Made by a program: the position numbers and the translations under genes. Below are positions 36,801 to 45,067 of a stretch of DNA of 64,000 nt, one piece after another; position 1 is the stretch's first letter; every line of letters begins with the position of its first letter. The stretch comes from JBCCTX01 sp964468435 (GTDB lineage: Bacteria > Bacteroidota > Bacteroidia > J057), in assembly GCA_964468435.1 (NCBI GenBank), contig CAYXVE010000015.1:21789-85788 (forward strand), in the 5' to 3' direction. The notes beneath the pieces were generated by a model. It did not search any database. It was not told the DNA's origin and saw only the letters and a list, made by a program, of their open reading frames with translations.

Positions 36801-37544
36801 TTCTCCAAAAATTCACTTGCATGGGCCAACAACGAGCTACAGGAAGTAGGTCGTACGGAGATGGATGCCATTTATCTCACAGAAAGATTTGCCGACAGGA
36901 ATTTGGGCAGTTTTTCATATAATATACCATTGGACAATGGACATTATGTAGCTTATCTGCATTTTGCTGAAATCTATTTCGGTGCTGTAGGAGGTTATCA
37001 AACAGAAGGTTCTGGTAAGCGTATTATCAACGGCAGGCTCGAAGGTAAAGAAGTCTTCTCATCCCTTGACATTGCTCAGGTAGTAGGTAGTAGTAATGCA
37101 TACATGGTCAGGGTACCGGTAAATATTACGGATGGATCATTTGACCTGGAGTTGGGAGCTTTGAGAAACCGTTCCAAAATTGCTGCGATCGAGATCATTC
37201 AAAGATCTAACAAGGATGTTGTCATCACAGAAGAAAACTTAAATTCCAGCAACTTCAAATTAGCTCAGGACCCTTTTGAGACAGCTGCTTCCCAATTTGT
37301 CAGGATTGCTCCGAATCCAGCAGTCGATCAGGCAAATCTGATCATGTATAATGACTTTGAAGGATTTTTCGACGTAAAAGTATTCGATGCACTGGGTAGG
37401 ATGTGTAATCACCAGATCATCGAGAAAACTCGTGAAATGGGTAAGTTTGAATTAGATGTCAACAAATTGCAATCAGGCATATATGTAATTACCGTCGATA
37501 TGAATGGAGAGATCTACTCAGATAAGCTTTGGATCAAGCGTTAG
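33834..37544 (+). CDS. T9SS-secreted beta-helix protein with three malectin-like domains
   Basis: A 1236-residue extracellular protein. In order: signal peptide (about 1-28, ending LKAAD), right-handed parallel beta-helix of the DUF1565/pectate-lyase-like type (about 30-500, opening with NSPWRTIQHAVSRV), malectin-like domain 1 (about 533-678), a cadherin-like beta domain (about 685-790), malectin-like domains 2 (about 799-950) and 3 (about 965-1123), and a T9SS type A sorting domain (about 1157-1236, opening IAPNPAVDQANL). Each malectin unit starts with an INAGG or INCG strand and has an LHFAEI-like strand, as in carbohydrate-binding malectins. It may bind or act on a cell-surface or algal glycan; no catalytic residues could be assigned. 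Monocistronic, with an inverted repeat before and a terminator after. Confidence 0.88.
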   Translation: MENFKLIVYFIKLSFIMLLFCGLSVLKAADYHVSVNGNNSNNGSSNSPWRTIQHAVSRVAPNQGHRIIIAPGTYLEGGVLNIPSGTTIIGAGIGSTTIVPSGGLRRAEQPYIALGYSLMIIRGSATLENLTLNGQDKKGASGIWVQNASNVKIRNVEVREFFSNGICLQNSLNITVEDVRVTDCSWASSAWVGKGFFLQDVRDATIRRVRVVEREQRGNKGGGNAFGILPKEGSVLENILIEDSYFEVHPTGIWNSGKAPNIVVEFWGKSIIRNVIFRGNEFRNGTLSFAIKKNQQNVNAQPFGFLFEENRIINSSQYPIELSCDNSIFQNNFIQAGSGYIFKNWEKERERYENLTIQNNVVEWNVGAGWPTTFIGSYGGYKDLVVRNNTLYAKGSNGFSFIDMYNPNDYGNISENFLVEDNIVYREAGNITGFTYPRGFVRWLNDDYSNPHTIRNATVKGNIYWNFPAQDNGQHTNNRRENISFTRSGAKPFPYYSQNTGRGADFDVKFSKPNPNVPTEEKPKEEVVPQKLALPILINAGGGEYKAQNGEIYLADVNFTGISQTAQIPINIRDTEDDPIYQSERYGKEFGYEFPIDNGTYDLIIHFSEIYWEGADRRIFNMDINGEKAMEAYDIFEEVGKGVAVERTIKGVEVSDEKLQIQFSTNADHAKVSAIEIHRNERNPNTPPKFKLSAGSVALNQDFVEPVTVQVIPDPVPENERTQKVVYRLNTGDNDIADLQIDSETGTITITSKPGKTGAQVFTVTADDQQGRNNIATQELRMSVGGLIFQDIPTPTGGDEIALRINAGGEAFTTADGKEFVADNTKYLTGRSLDYQTSGEVEGTENDPLYLSERWGKNFAYNAVVPNGTYQLRLHFAEIFWKGEDYRVFDILVEEGLASITDLDIYEKVGEFAAYIVNIENITVVDGSLSVSFSTQVDNAKLSAIEFIQTSPMAEEDLEDDLETMALRINCGSSEEMEVNGKTFMADTYFSKNSLAWANNELQEVGRTEMDAIYLTERFADRNLGSFSYNIPLDNGHYVAYLHFAEIYFGAVGGYQTEGSGKRIINGRLEGKEVFSSLDIAQVVGSSNAYMVRVPVNITDGSFDLELGALRNRSKIAAIEIIQRSNKDVVITEENLNSSNFKLAQDPFETAASQFVRIAPNPAVDQANLIMYNDFEGFFDVKVFDALGRMCNHQIIEKTREMGKFELDVNKLQSGIYVITVDMNGEIYSDKLWIKR

Positions 37545-37589
37545 ATATGCTTCATGAAGTAAACATTTTCTAATTTGCGATCTCTACAG

Positions 37590-37626
37590 ATGAGGAAGCC
37601 TGCTTGAAGGCTTCCTCATTTTTTTA
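37590..37626 (+). terminator. Rho-independent terminator after the malectin/beta-helix gene
   Basis: A perfect 12-bp stem ATGAGGAAGCCT / AGGCTTCCTCAT with a 6-nt loop (GCTTGA) and a following run of six to seven T. It begins 46 bp after the stop codon. This is the strongest terminator in the window. Confidence 0.92.
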
Positions 37627-37664
37627 TAAGTTGAGTATAATCAAGCCTTAACATACTAAAAAAC

Positions 37665-37943
37665 GTGAATTCGGAGTTCATTCAGTTACGCATTGAGATG
37701 AAGTTCAGTACTGATTTATTATGGCATATTCGAGTTTACGAAAGTTACGGGCGCGATAAAGGCGGCTATGATTACCGTATGCAGAAAGAAATGGCCCGAA
37801 TTACCGATGGTTTCGTGGAGCAAGGCTATAAGGCGGTAAAAGCCTGCATGCAAATCCGGCGGAACGGAGCGCTGGAAGTTCCCAATGAGCCAGGCTTGGG
37901 CCTGATCGTCAACGAGAATGCCATGGAGGCACAAAGGAAATAG
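37665..37943 (+). pseudogene. Internally deleted remnant of an enolase-superfamily (mandelate racemase/MLE-like) gene
   Basis: A 92-codon frame that looks like two distant parts of one enzyme joined together. Residues about 20-65 (HIRVYESYG ... GFVEQGYKAVK) resemble the segment of mandelate racemase/muconate-lactonizing-like enzymes that enters the barrel domain. Residues 70-88 (ALEVPNEPGLGLIVNENAM) match the typical C-terminal strand of the same superfamily. The catalytic KxK lysines, metal-binding acids and most of the barrel, roughly 200 or more residues, are missing, so it cannot be an active dehydratase/racemase. Codon usage looks more GC-rich than the flanking DNA, suggesting acquired and then decayed DNA. 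The homology is by motif reading only. Confidence 0.5.
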
Positions 37944-38310
37944 TTTTATGGGGTTGGAGCAGCATTGATGTCAAACATAACGATAGCTTGTACGCCGCCT
38001 TGCAGCAATGGGTAGACTATTTTCACAAGCACTGTGCTGACTGGACAGCCTTGCATAATGTCTGCAAATACACCCGCATCTAAACTGAATGGTATCCGTC
38101 TGGCTAATCCCTTCTGTCATTGCATCTTATGATCGACGAGCTTGGCATCTAAAAGTATCATGCGCAATTATTTCCGTCGACATCGGACTACCTTAAATTA
38201 GTTACCTAAGCTAGGGTATTTTTAAAAAATTCAACAGAGTTATTTGTAATGGAAACGGAATGACTGTATTATTGCTTTAAATTATAATTAGTCTAAATAA
38301 AAATAAGCTT
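37944..38310. other. Decayed, non-coding stretch
   Basis: 367 bp without a supported gene. The first 200 bp or so keep protein-like composition: short open stretches on both strands (for example a 45-codon plus-strand stretch to a TAA at about 38083) that I do not recognise. This suggests further gene remnants continuing from the enolase-like fragment. The last 80 bp are AT-rich and should contain the promoter of the siderophore receptor. A TCTAAATAA half-site resembling one arm of an iron box is present near 38292, but the other arm is not convincing. Confidence 0.5.
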
Positions 38311-40749
38311 ATGTTAAAAATATATATTTCTGCTATATGCCTGTTCTTCATTGTATTAGGACAGGGTGGCCTAGCTCAGAATGCAACGGTTTTTGGTGTT
38401 GTCTCAGACCTTGACGGGAATTCTATCAGTTATGCGACGATAGGGCTGCAGGAAACGATGATGGGTACTACTTCTGATGAAGCGGGAAGGTATCGTATAG
38501 GTAACATTCCACCTGGTACCTATACTCTTGAGGTAAGTTATCTGGGATACACCGGACAATCTCGGGAAATAACTCTACTACCTGGTGATTCCATGAAGGT
38601 AGATTTTGCATTAAATGAGGCAGATCTTGCTTTGCAAGAGGTAGAGATTCTGGGACGTAAAGCCCGAGGCTATGATAATGAAATCTCGTTTATAGCAACC
38701 AAAACTGCTACTCGTCTGAAAGATGTTCCTCAAACGATCAGTTATGTCACCAAGGAAGTGATGGCAGACCGGCAGGCATACCGAATAAATGATATCGTTG
38801 AAAATATCAGTGGAATCAATCAATTTTCTTATTATAATGATTTTACCATAAGGGGATTTCGTTCTCAGCAGGAATTAATTAACGGTCTGAGGGTCATTGG
38901 ATTATTTGGTCCACAAATCCTTACAGCAAATCTGGAGAGAGTAGAGGTCATCAAAGGGCCGGCATCTGCTGTATTTGGTAACGCTTCACCCGGGGGGACC
39001 ATGAACCGCGTAACCAAAAAGCCACTTGATACAGACAGAAAGGCGATAACGTTTACCACGGGAAGTTTTAATACCCTAAGGTCAACATTTGACTTTACAG
39101 GTCCCCTAAATCAGTCCAAGACATTGCTTTATCGATTAAATCTGGCATATGAAAATTCAGATGACTTCCGGGATTTACAAGAGTTTAATTCACTTATGGT
39201 AGCTCCTTCGATCACTTTTCTACCTACCGATAAGACTCGTATAAACTTTGATCTGGTTCTTACTAATTTTGACGGCAAACTTGATCGGGGACAACCCATA
39301 TTCGGGGCAAGTGCAGGCACAGACCTCAACTCTACTCCCATATCTTTTGCTATTGGTGCAGCTAATGATTATCACAAAACCAACGTTGCTTATAGCACTT
39401 TATCACTAAATCAACAGTTTACGGAATACTTCTCATTCAATGCATCTTACATGAGATATTCTTATAAGGAAGATTTATTTGAACATCGGACTTCAAATCG
39501 CTTTGCAGTTAATCGGCAGGGTAATCAGATCCCAACATTGATGGGGATGCGTATCAGCGCCAGGGAACAACAACAAACCACTGATAATGTAAGTGCTTAT
39601 TTTGTATGGAGTGCACAGACAGGGCCCGTTCAGCATAAGCTATTGTTTGGATATGATTATATACAATCAAAAAGACCTGTGGGAGGAGCTGGTATTTTTA
39701 CAAGTAGCGGTGCTATTTACAGAACTGTTGATGGTGGTTTGGCCAACTATGACCCTACTAATCCTGAAAATTTTATTTTTGAGAACGGCATTCCCAAACC
39801 CAATATCCCTCACTTTAATCTTGAGAATCCTACTTATCTGCTAGGTTACCCTGGAGATTATATACTTGGACGTTTTGAAATATCACCATTCAAGTTTTAT
39901 ACACAAGGTGTATATCTCCAGGATCAGATCAAATGGAATCGCATTCAACTGTTATTAGGTCTTAGACAAGAGTTCTATACCGATTTGCAAAATTATGATC
40001 AGCCAGACGAAGAGGAAGTAGAACAGGAAAAATTTCTACCCAGAGTGGGCTTGGTATATACCTTGCCGGGAGATGCCATAAATCTGTATGGGACTTACAC
40101 GGAAAGCTTTCAGCCTCAGAATCCTGCGTCATTAGTCGAAGCTGTCGGCGGCCCTTTTGATCCAATGACTGGAACCATGTTTGAAGTAGGTGCTAAAGGA
40201 ACATTTTTGAGAGATAGATTGGCTGTGAACCTAGCTATTTATACCATAGAAAATAAGAATATCTTAGTTAATGATGTCAATACAGGACTTCTTACACAGA
40301 GGGGTGGAGAACAATCTCAGGGAGTAGAAATTGATATTAACGGAAGGATTGGTAACAATCTCAGTATGACAGCTAATTATGCGTTTAATGAAGCAAAGAT
40401 TACAGAGAGTGACAATGAAGCCCTGGAAGGGCAGATTAAAGAAAATGCTCCTCAACATTCTGGTGGATTTTTTGCCAATTATGGCATTGGAAAAGGATTT
40501 TTACAAGGATTAAACTTTAATCTGGGGGCGAATTTTGTTTCAGAGCGCAACACTTTTGAAGAGGCATTGCAATTACCCGGGTATAATGTATGGGATACGG
40601 GTATATCTTACAAGATCAACAAAGTCAGATTAGCACTGACAGTAAACAACGTCTTTGATAAAACCCACTGGGTAGGTGGATATAGCTATGTGAGATTATT
40701 TCCAGGTGCCCCGAGAAATTATCTCCTAAGCGTAGCTTACACTTTCTAA
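38311..40749 (+). CDS. TonB-dependent siderophore receptor
   Basis: An 812-residue outer-membrane receptor: signal peptide (about 1-22, ending GGLAQ), CarboxypepD_reg-like domain (about 25-100), TonB plug (about 125-230, with RLKDVPQTISYVTKEVM, NGLRVIGLFG and VEVIKGPASAVFGNASPGG, the classic siderophore-receptor plug), then a beta-barrel ending AYTF. Length and plug motifs fit the ferrichrome/ferric-siderophore receptor group rather than SusC. The next gene, 10 bp downstream, is a PepSY membrane protein, a frequent partner in iron acquisition. No Fur box could be established upstream. Confidence 0.92.
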   Translation: MLKIYISAICLFFIVLGQGGLAQNATVFGVVSDLDGNSISYATIGLQETMMGTTSDEAGRYRIGNIPPGTYTLEVSYLGYTGQSREITLLPGDSMKVDFALNEADLALQEVEILGRKARGYDNEISFIATKTATRLKDVPQTISYVTKEVMADRQAYRINDIVENISGINQFSYYNDFTIRGFRSQQELINGLRVIGLFGPQILTANLERVEVIKGPASAVFGNASPGGTMNRVTKKPLDTDRKAITFTTGSFNTLRSTFDFTGPLNQSKTLLYRLNLAYENSDDFRDLQEFNSLMVAPSITFLPTDKTRINFDLVLTNFDGKLDRGQPIFGASAGTDLNSTPISFAIGAANDYHKTNVAYSTLSLNQQFTEYFSFNASYMRYSYKEDLFEHRTSNRFAVNRQGNQIPTLMGMRISAREQQQTTDNVSAYFVWSAQTGPVQHKLLFGYDYIQSKRPVGGAGIFTSSGAIYRTVDGGLANYDPTNPENFIFENGIPKPNIPHFNLENPTYLLGYPGDYILGRFEISPFKFYTQGVYLQDQIKWNRIQLLLGLRQEFYTDLQNYDQPDEEEVEQEKFLPRVGLVYTLPGDAINLYGTYTESFQPQNPASLVEAVGGPFDPMTGTMFEVGAKGTFLRDRLAVNLAIYTIENKNILVNDVNTGLLTQRGGEQSQGVEIDINGRIGNNLSMTANYAFNEAKITESDNEALEGQIKENAPQHSGGFFANYGIGKGFLQGLNFNLGANFVSERNTFEEALQLPGYNVWDTGISYKINKVRLALTVNNVFDKTHWVGGYSYVRLFPGAPRNYLLSVAYTF

Positions 40750-40759
40750 GCAACTGAGT

Positions 40760-42070
40760 ATGAAAATGAACCGGAAAATATTTTTTAAGATACATAGTTG
40801 GATTGGTGTCAAGTTAAGCATACTATTTTTTATAGTATGCTTTTCTGGCACCCTGGCAACCCTGAGCCATGAAATGGACTGGCTTTTTTTTAAAGGGATA
40901 CGAGCGATCCCATCCGAAGAACTTGCTAGAAAAAATCACATAATTAAAAATCTTCAGGAAAAGTATCCTGAATGTAAAATGGAATATTGGGTTGGCTCAA
41001 AAGCTCCTTATTTATGTGATATCATATATGTATTGGTTCAGGGACAGAGATACTACGTATTTGCTAATCCTTACACAGGGGAAATCCAGGGATCAACCAC
41101 ACTTACATTTCAACGATTCTTTAGAGATCTTCACTATTATCTCTTCATTCCTTTTCAGGTAGGACACTTCACAGTACTTTTATTTTCATTTATGCTATTT
41201 ATGTCGCTTGGAACAGCTTTGTTTTTCTACAAAAAATGGTATCGTAAGCTATTTGTACTGAAAATGGGGAAGGGTAGGGTGGTTTTTTTCCGAAGTTTAC
41301 ATAGACTTATCGGCGTTTGGTCGGTACCTTTCGTGATTTTGTTTTCGATTACTGGTATATGGTACTTTTTGGAAAGAACTAATACTGCAAATATTTCCAC
41401 GATCGCAAATACAGCTTCCCCAGATCTACCGGTTAATATTACTGATACAGCTGTTTTTCACCGTATTGGTTACCATATAGATTACGATCAGGCCGTAAGA
41501 GCAGCCCAACGCGAAATCCCTAATCTGGTGGTCAAAGATATTAATCCTCCTCATGCAATGGATGATCCACTCTATATCACTGGGACTAGTGATGTGGCAT
41601 TAGTAAGAAATCGTGCCAATAGAGTTTACCTACACCCACTGACCTATAAGGTTATAAAGGTACAGCATGCTAGGGAAATTAATACGATAACCTGGCTAAA
41701 CGATATCGCTGATCCTTTACATTTTGGATATTTTGGTGGTTTACTAACGAAGTTTATATGGTTTCTGGCAGGTTTGTGTATATCTGGGCTTGTACTTACC
41801 GGGATCTGGATTAGCCTAAAACGAAAAGTTAAAAATGAAACAAGAAAAAAATCTCAAAAACTAGGAGTCTGGAAATATATCAACTGGGTCTTCGTCGGCG
41901 GGTTGCTATTTTTTATGTATTATTTTTTGATTGAACGTTATGCTGTATCTGTACAGGCGTTAATAGGCATTACCATGGTATGGATAGCCCTCGCAACACT
42001 TGCCTGGTATGTGTTTGACTATCGTATCAGGAGAGTGGTACGACATGAATTGGAAAAGGAACTACTTTAA
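40760..42070 (+). CDS. PepSY-associated transmembrane protein, probable partner in siderophore-iron reduction
   Basis: A 436-residue inner-membrane protein of the PepSY_TM family. Four to five hydrophobic helices are visible: near residues 17-37 (following KIHSWIGVKLS), around 130-155, near 185-205 (WSVPFVILFSITGIWYFL), near 330-352 (FIWFLAGLCISGLVLTGIW) and two close to the C-terminus. A periplasmic PepSY-like region lies between. Conserved histidines in KIHSWIG, SLHRLIG and DPLHFGYFGG could ligate haem, as proposed for FoxB/FiuB-like ferric-siderophore reductases. It is cotranscribed with the siderophore receptor, which supports a role in releasing iron from imported siderophore; that is inference. 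Confidence 0.85.
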   Translation: MKMNRKIFFKIHSWIGVKLSILFFIVCFSGTLATLSHEMDWLFFKGIRAIPSEELARKNHIIKNLQEKYPECKMEYWVGSKAPYLCDIIYVLVQGQRYYVFANPYTGEIQGSTTLTFQRFFRDLHYYLFIPFQVGHFTVLLFSFMLFMSLGTALFFYKKWYRKLFVLKMGKGRVVFFRSLHRLIGVWSVPFVILFSITGIWYFLERTNTANISTIANTASPDLPVNITDTAVFHRIGYHIDYDQAVRAAQREIPNLVVKDINPPHAMDDPLYITGTSDVALVRNRANRVYLHPLTYKVIKVQHAREINTITWLNDIADPLHFGYFGGLLTKFIWFLAGLCISGLVLTGIWISLKRKVKNETRKKSQKLGVWKYINWVFVGGLLFFMYYFLIERYAVSVQALIGITMVWIALATLAWYVFDYRIRRVVRHELEKELL

Positions 42071-42167
42071 ATAATCCCGGATATGTGAGCTTTTTAACCT
42101 GAATCATACTTTGACGACGTGCCAGATAATCCTGGATGTTCATATACTACAGAAAAACTCAGGGAAA

Positions 42168-42941
42168 TCAGGTGGCATTTCGTAAAGCCATTGCATAATA
42201 ATCAGGTAGTATACTCTTTTCAACCGCTGAGGCAGCTTTTTCTATGTCATAAGGAATTCTGCGGAATTCTATATTGATGGTATCAGGCTTCGTCATCGTC
42301 ATGTCTTTTTCCAATCTAAGCATTACATAACACGCTCTGGGATCACCATCTTTGGGTTTGCCAACCGCCCCAATATTGATAGCATGTCGATAGGCTTTTT
42401 GGCCATCAATCTCATATTCAAGTACACGATGATAAGGTTTATGAGTATGACCAAACAGCATAATATCTGCTGCTTCGGATTCCAGGATTCTCAGTAGGCT
42501 ATTTTCAGGACGATCTTCAAAAAGATATTCATTTATTCGCCGTGGGGAGCCATGTACCATGAGCAGATGGACATTTTCTTTCATATTTTGAAACTTTAGG
42601 GACATATGTCGTGGCAACATGTTTAAATAAGCTCTGACTTCATCATGCACAATCTGATTGGTAAAAGAAATAGAAATAGCCCCATGAGCTTTTTCTTCGT
42701 CACTTTTGTAGGCACAGCCACAATCATTACTGTTTAGTCCGATCCCTTCATCATAGTTGCCTGCAAGGGTAGGGATCCCTCTTTTACGAATTTCAAGGGC
42801 AACCTCATTGGGCCAGATATTATACCCCACCAGATCCCCGAGGCAATACACGAAGTCAGGCTGTTGGTCATCGATATCGGCCAGTACTGCCTCCAATGCA
42901 GGTAGATTGGCATGAATGTCTGAAAAAAATGCAATTTTCAT
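42168..42941 (-). CDS. Metallophosphoesterase (YfcE/MJ0936-like)
   Basis: A 257-residue calcineurin-like phosphoesterase with the metal-site motifs in order: FSDIHANLPAL (D8, H10), YCLGDLVGY (GD near 35), AGNYDEG (the GN[HY]D position near 58, with Tyr replacing His), MVHGSPR and FGHTHKP. The domain is typical of cytosolic phosphodiesterases with broad specificity. Length matches the family. It converges on the PepSY gene with a 97-bp spacer that shows no clear terminator. The natural substrate is unknown. Confidence 0.9.
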   Translation of the reverse strand: MKIAFFSDIHANLPALEAVLADIDDQQPDFVYCLGDLVGYNIWPNEVALEIRKRGIPTLAGNYDEGIGLNSNDCGCAYKSDEEKAHGAISISFTNQIVHDEVRAYLNMLPRHMSLKFQNMKENVHLLMVHGSPRRINEYLFEDRPENSLLRILESEAADIMLFGHTHKPYHRVLEYEIDGQKAYRHAINIGAVGKPKDGDPRACYVMLRLEKDMTMTKPDTINIEFRRIPYDIEKAASAVEKSILPDYYAMALRNAT

Positions 42942-42978
42942 GAGTTATGGGAAGTTTGTTGTGTGTAATATTTCTTTT

Positions 42979-43228
42979 TCAACCCTTAGGATCAATGCAG
43001 TAGCAGCTTTTATTAGGCGAAATATCCCCTTTGACCAGATCTGCTGCTTCTAATACTTTCAAATATTGAAAAATAGTAGCCTGAGCTAAGGGTACTTACT
43101 TAACGATCTCACGTCAGACACAACGCTTCCGTTCCGTCAGAAACTCTAGAATCGCTACACGTGCTGGATGTCCCAACGCTTTGGCTACTTCGTTCTGCTT
43201 AAAGTTATAATATTCAATGTCAGTTACT
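42979..43228 (-). pseudogene. Broken ArsR-family winged-helix regulator
   Basis: On the minus strand one continuous frame reads as an ArsR/SmtB repressor: NEVAKALGHPARVAILEFLTERK, then CV-stop-REIVK-stop, then PLAQATIFQYLKVLEAADLVKG and SCYCIDPKG before a final stop at 42979. Two in-frame stop codons (TGA at about 43115, TAA at about 43100) interrupt the middle, just before the recognition helix, and no good start codon precedes it. Apart from these, the domain is collinear and well conserved, so inactivation looks recent. Intact relatives act as metal- or redox-responsive repressors. The neighbouring regulated gene normally found with them is missing. Sequencing error would need two separate events. 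Confidence 0.8.
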
Positions 43229-43237
43229 GGCAAATTG

Positions 43238-43255
43238 TATCGCAAAATTACGATA
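43238..43255. promoter_or_regulatory. Relic ArsR-type palindromic operator
   Basis: TATCGCAAAATTACGATA, an 18-bp imperfect palindrome with TATCG/CGATA ends, lies directly upstream of the broken ArsR-like gene, where such repressors bind their own promoter. It looks better preserved than the gene. Its function as an operator is inferred from shape and position. Confidence 0.5.
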
Positions 43256-43348
43256 GCCAACTGACAAAGCAAAAATCATTTGGATTATTACCCTATGGTA
43301 TGGATTACGATCTAAACTGGCGAGTTGGGAGTTTTGGGGATAAAGAAA

Positions 43349-44818
43349 TTATACTTCTTTTCTGAGCCGTGCTACAGGTACGCCTAGTTGTTCTCTGTAC
43401 TTGGCAACTGTACGGCGAGCTATATTATAGCCTTTATCTTTAAGCATGATGGCTATCTTATCGTCAGATAATGGTTTGCGTTTGCTTTCATGATCGATAA
43501 TTTCCTGCAAGGCGCTCTTGACCTCCCGGTTGGAGACCATCCCATCTTCAGTTTCGATACCTTCTGTGAAGAAAAACTTGAGGGGGTAGATACCAAAATC
43601 TGTTTGTACATATTTGCTGTTAGCAACCCGGCTCACCGTGGAGATATCCATTTGGATTTCATCTGCTATATCTTTTAAAATCATGGGCTTGAGTTTTTTA
43701 TCATCACCACCAGAGAGAAAAAAAGCCTCTTGCTTTTCAGCAATGGTCTGCATAGTGTTAAGCAAGGTAAACTGGCGTTGTTTGATGGCATCAATAAACC
43801 ACTGCGCAGCTTCTATACGCGATTTGACAAAGTCCAACGCTTCTTTTACCTGGTGAGAGCGTTCGCCTTTGGAGACTTTTTTATATTCGCTGTACATATT
43901 GATATAGTTGCGACTGACTTTGAGATCAGGCGCATTCATTCCGTTGAGGCGAATGTTAATCTGGTCGTTTTCCACTTTCAGGATGAAATCAGGAATGATA
44001 TACTCGTGTTTTTGAACAGTTTGCGATTCACCGGGTTTTGGGTTGAGTTTTGTAATAATATCGTAGACGTTTTTAAGTCTAGTCTCACCTATCCCCAGGC
44101 GGGATTTGAGTTTATTAAAGTGTTTTTTCTTAAACTCCTCGAAGTATTTATCTACAATGGTCTTTGCCAGTTCTATATCTTCCGTTTGTTCTTTGCGATT
44201 GAGTTGGAGCAAGAGGCATTCTCTAAGGTCTCTGGCACCAATACCAGGCGGATCAAATCGTTGAATAATATACAGGATGGTGGACACCTCATCTGTGGAA
44301 GTAGAAAGATGGTGACTGAATGCCATATCATGAACGATCGCTTTAACAGATCTCCTCAGGTATCCATCTTCATCGATCATTCCTATGATATGTTCACCGA
44401 TTTGCCGTTCTACATCATTGAGTTTAAGGAGGGAAAGTTGTTCTTTAAGGTTGTCATATAGAGATTTCGTTTGGACAATAGGTGCTTCGTAGTCGTCTTC
44501 ATCTTCGTCTCCTTTGCGAGGGAGATGAGTCTTATAATCAAAATATTCATTGGCTAAATATTCGTCCAGTTCTGCATCTGCCCCATTGTTTTCCTCTTTA
44601 GGAGCCTCTTCACCTTCTTTTTTGTCAAGATCAGCATATTCATCTTTATTTTTTTCTCCATAAGCCATTCTATCATCTTCGAGTGCAGGATTTTGCTCAA
44701 TTTCCTCTTTGATACGCTGGTCCAGCGAAGCTGTAGGTACCTGCAGCAGTTTGATGAATTGTATCTGCTGGGGAGAAATTTTCTGAATAAGTCTGAGCTG
44801 CTGATTCTGCTTGAGCAT
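43349..44818 (-). CDS. rpoN: RNA polymerase sigma-54 factor
   Basis: A 489-residue sigma-54. The N-terminal Gln/Leu-rich activator-interacting region (residues 1-45, QQLRLIQKISPQQIQFIKLLQ) is followed by an acidic linker (about 50-110), the core-binding domain (about 120-320) and the DNA-binding domain. The helix-turn-helix and the RpoN box ARRTVAKYRE (near 470), which reads the -24 element, are intact. It directs transcription from -24/-12 promoters and needs AAA+ activators, none of which are in this window. The gene is monocistronic, with about 250 bp between it and the downstream end of the protease gene. Confidence 0.97.
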   Translation of the reverse strand: MLKQNQQLRLIQKISPQQIQFIKLLQVPTASLDQRIKEEIEQNPALEDDRMAYGEKNKDEYADLDKKEGEEAPKEENNGADAELDEYLANEYFDYKTHLPRKGDEDEDDYEAPIVQTKSLYDNLKEQLSLLKLNDVERQIGEHIIGMIDEDGYLRRSVKAIVHDMAFSHHLSTSTDEVSTILYIIQRFDPPGIGARDLRECLLLQLNRKEQTEDIELAKTIVDKYFEEFKKKHFNKLKSRLGIGETRLKNVYDIITKLNPKPGESQTVQKHEYIIPDFILKVENDQINIRLNGMNAPDLKVSRNYINMYSEYKKVSKGERSHQVKEALDFVKSRIEAAQWFIDAIKQRQFTLLNTMQTIAEKQEAFFLSGGDDKKLKPMILKDIADEIQMDISTVSRVANSKYVQTDFGIYPLKFFFTEGIETEDGMVSNREVKSALQEIIDHESKRKPLSDDKIAIMLKDKGYNIARRTVAKYREQLGVPVARLRKEV

Positions 44819-45067
44819 ACCTTAAGATAATAAAAAGGCTAAAGAGATCAATTTGGTGAATAAAACGAATTAAGTAATAATTCGGTTTTCATAAAACCCT
44901 GTAAATCAATTGTTTTCTATAAGTTTTTAGGTTGAGAAAAGCCATTTGCTTGTGTACTAACTCCCCAAATATGGGATAGATTCCCGTGAAAAACAATATT
45001 TTTATGATAAATAAGTGATTTTGGCACTAGTTTTGTGATAGGAAACGAATTTGAGGGGTATTAGCTG

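Noticed and set aside
38281..38310. Possible Fur-type iron box upstream of the siderophore receptor
   Set aside because: Only one half (TCTAAATAA) is present; the opposite arm does not pair. A similar TCTAAATAAA also precedes the gene at 16385, so it is probably part of the A/T-rich leader common here.
43730..44461. 243-codon open frame on the plus strand
   Set aside because: It lies entirely antisense to rpoN, has no recognisable domain, and its composition mirrors the rpoN codons.
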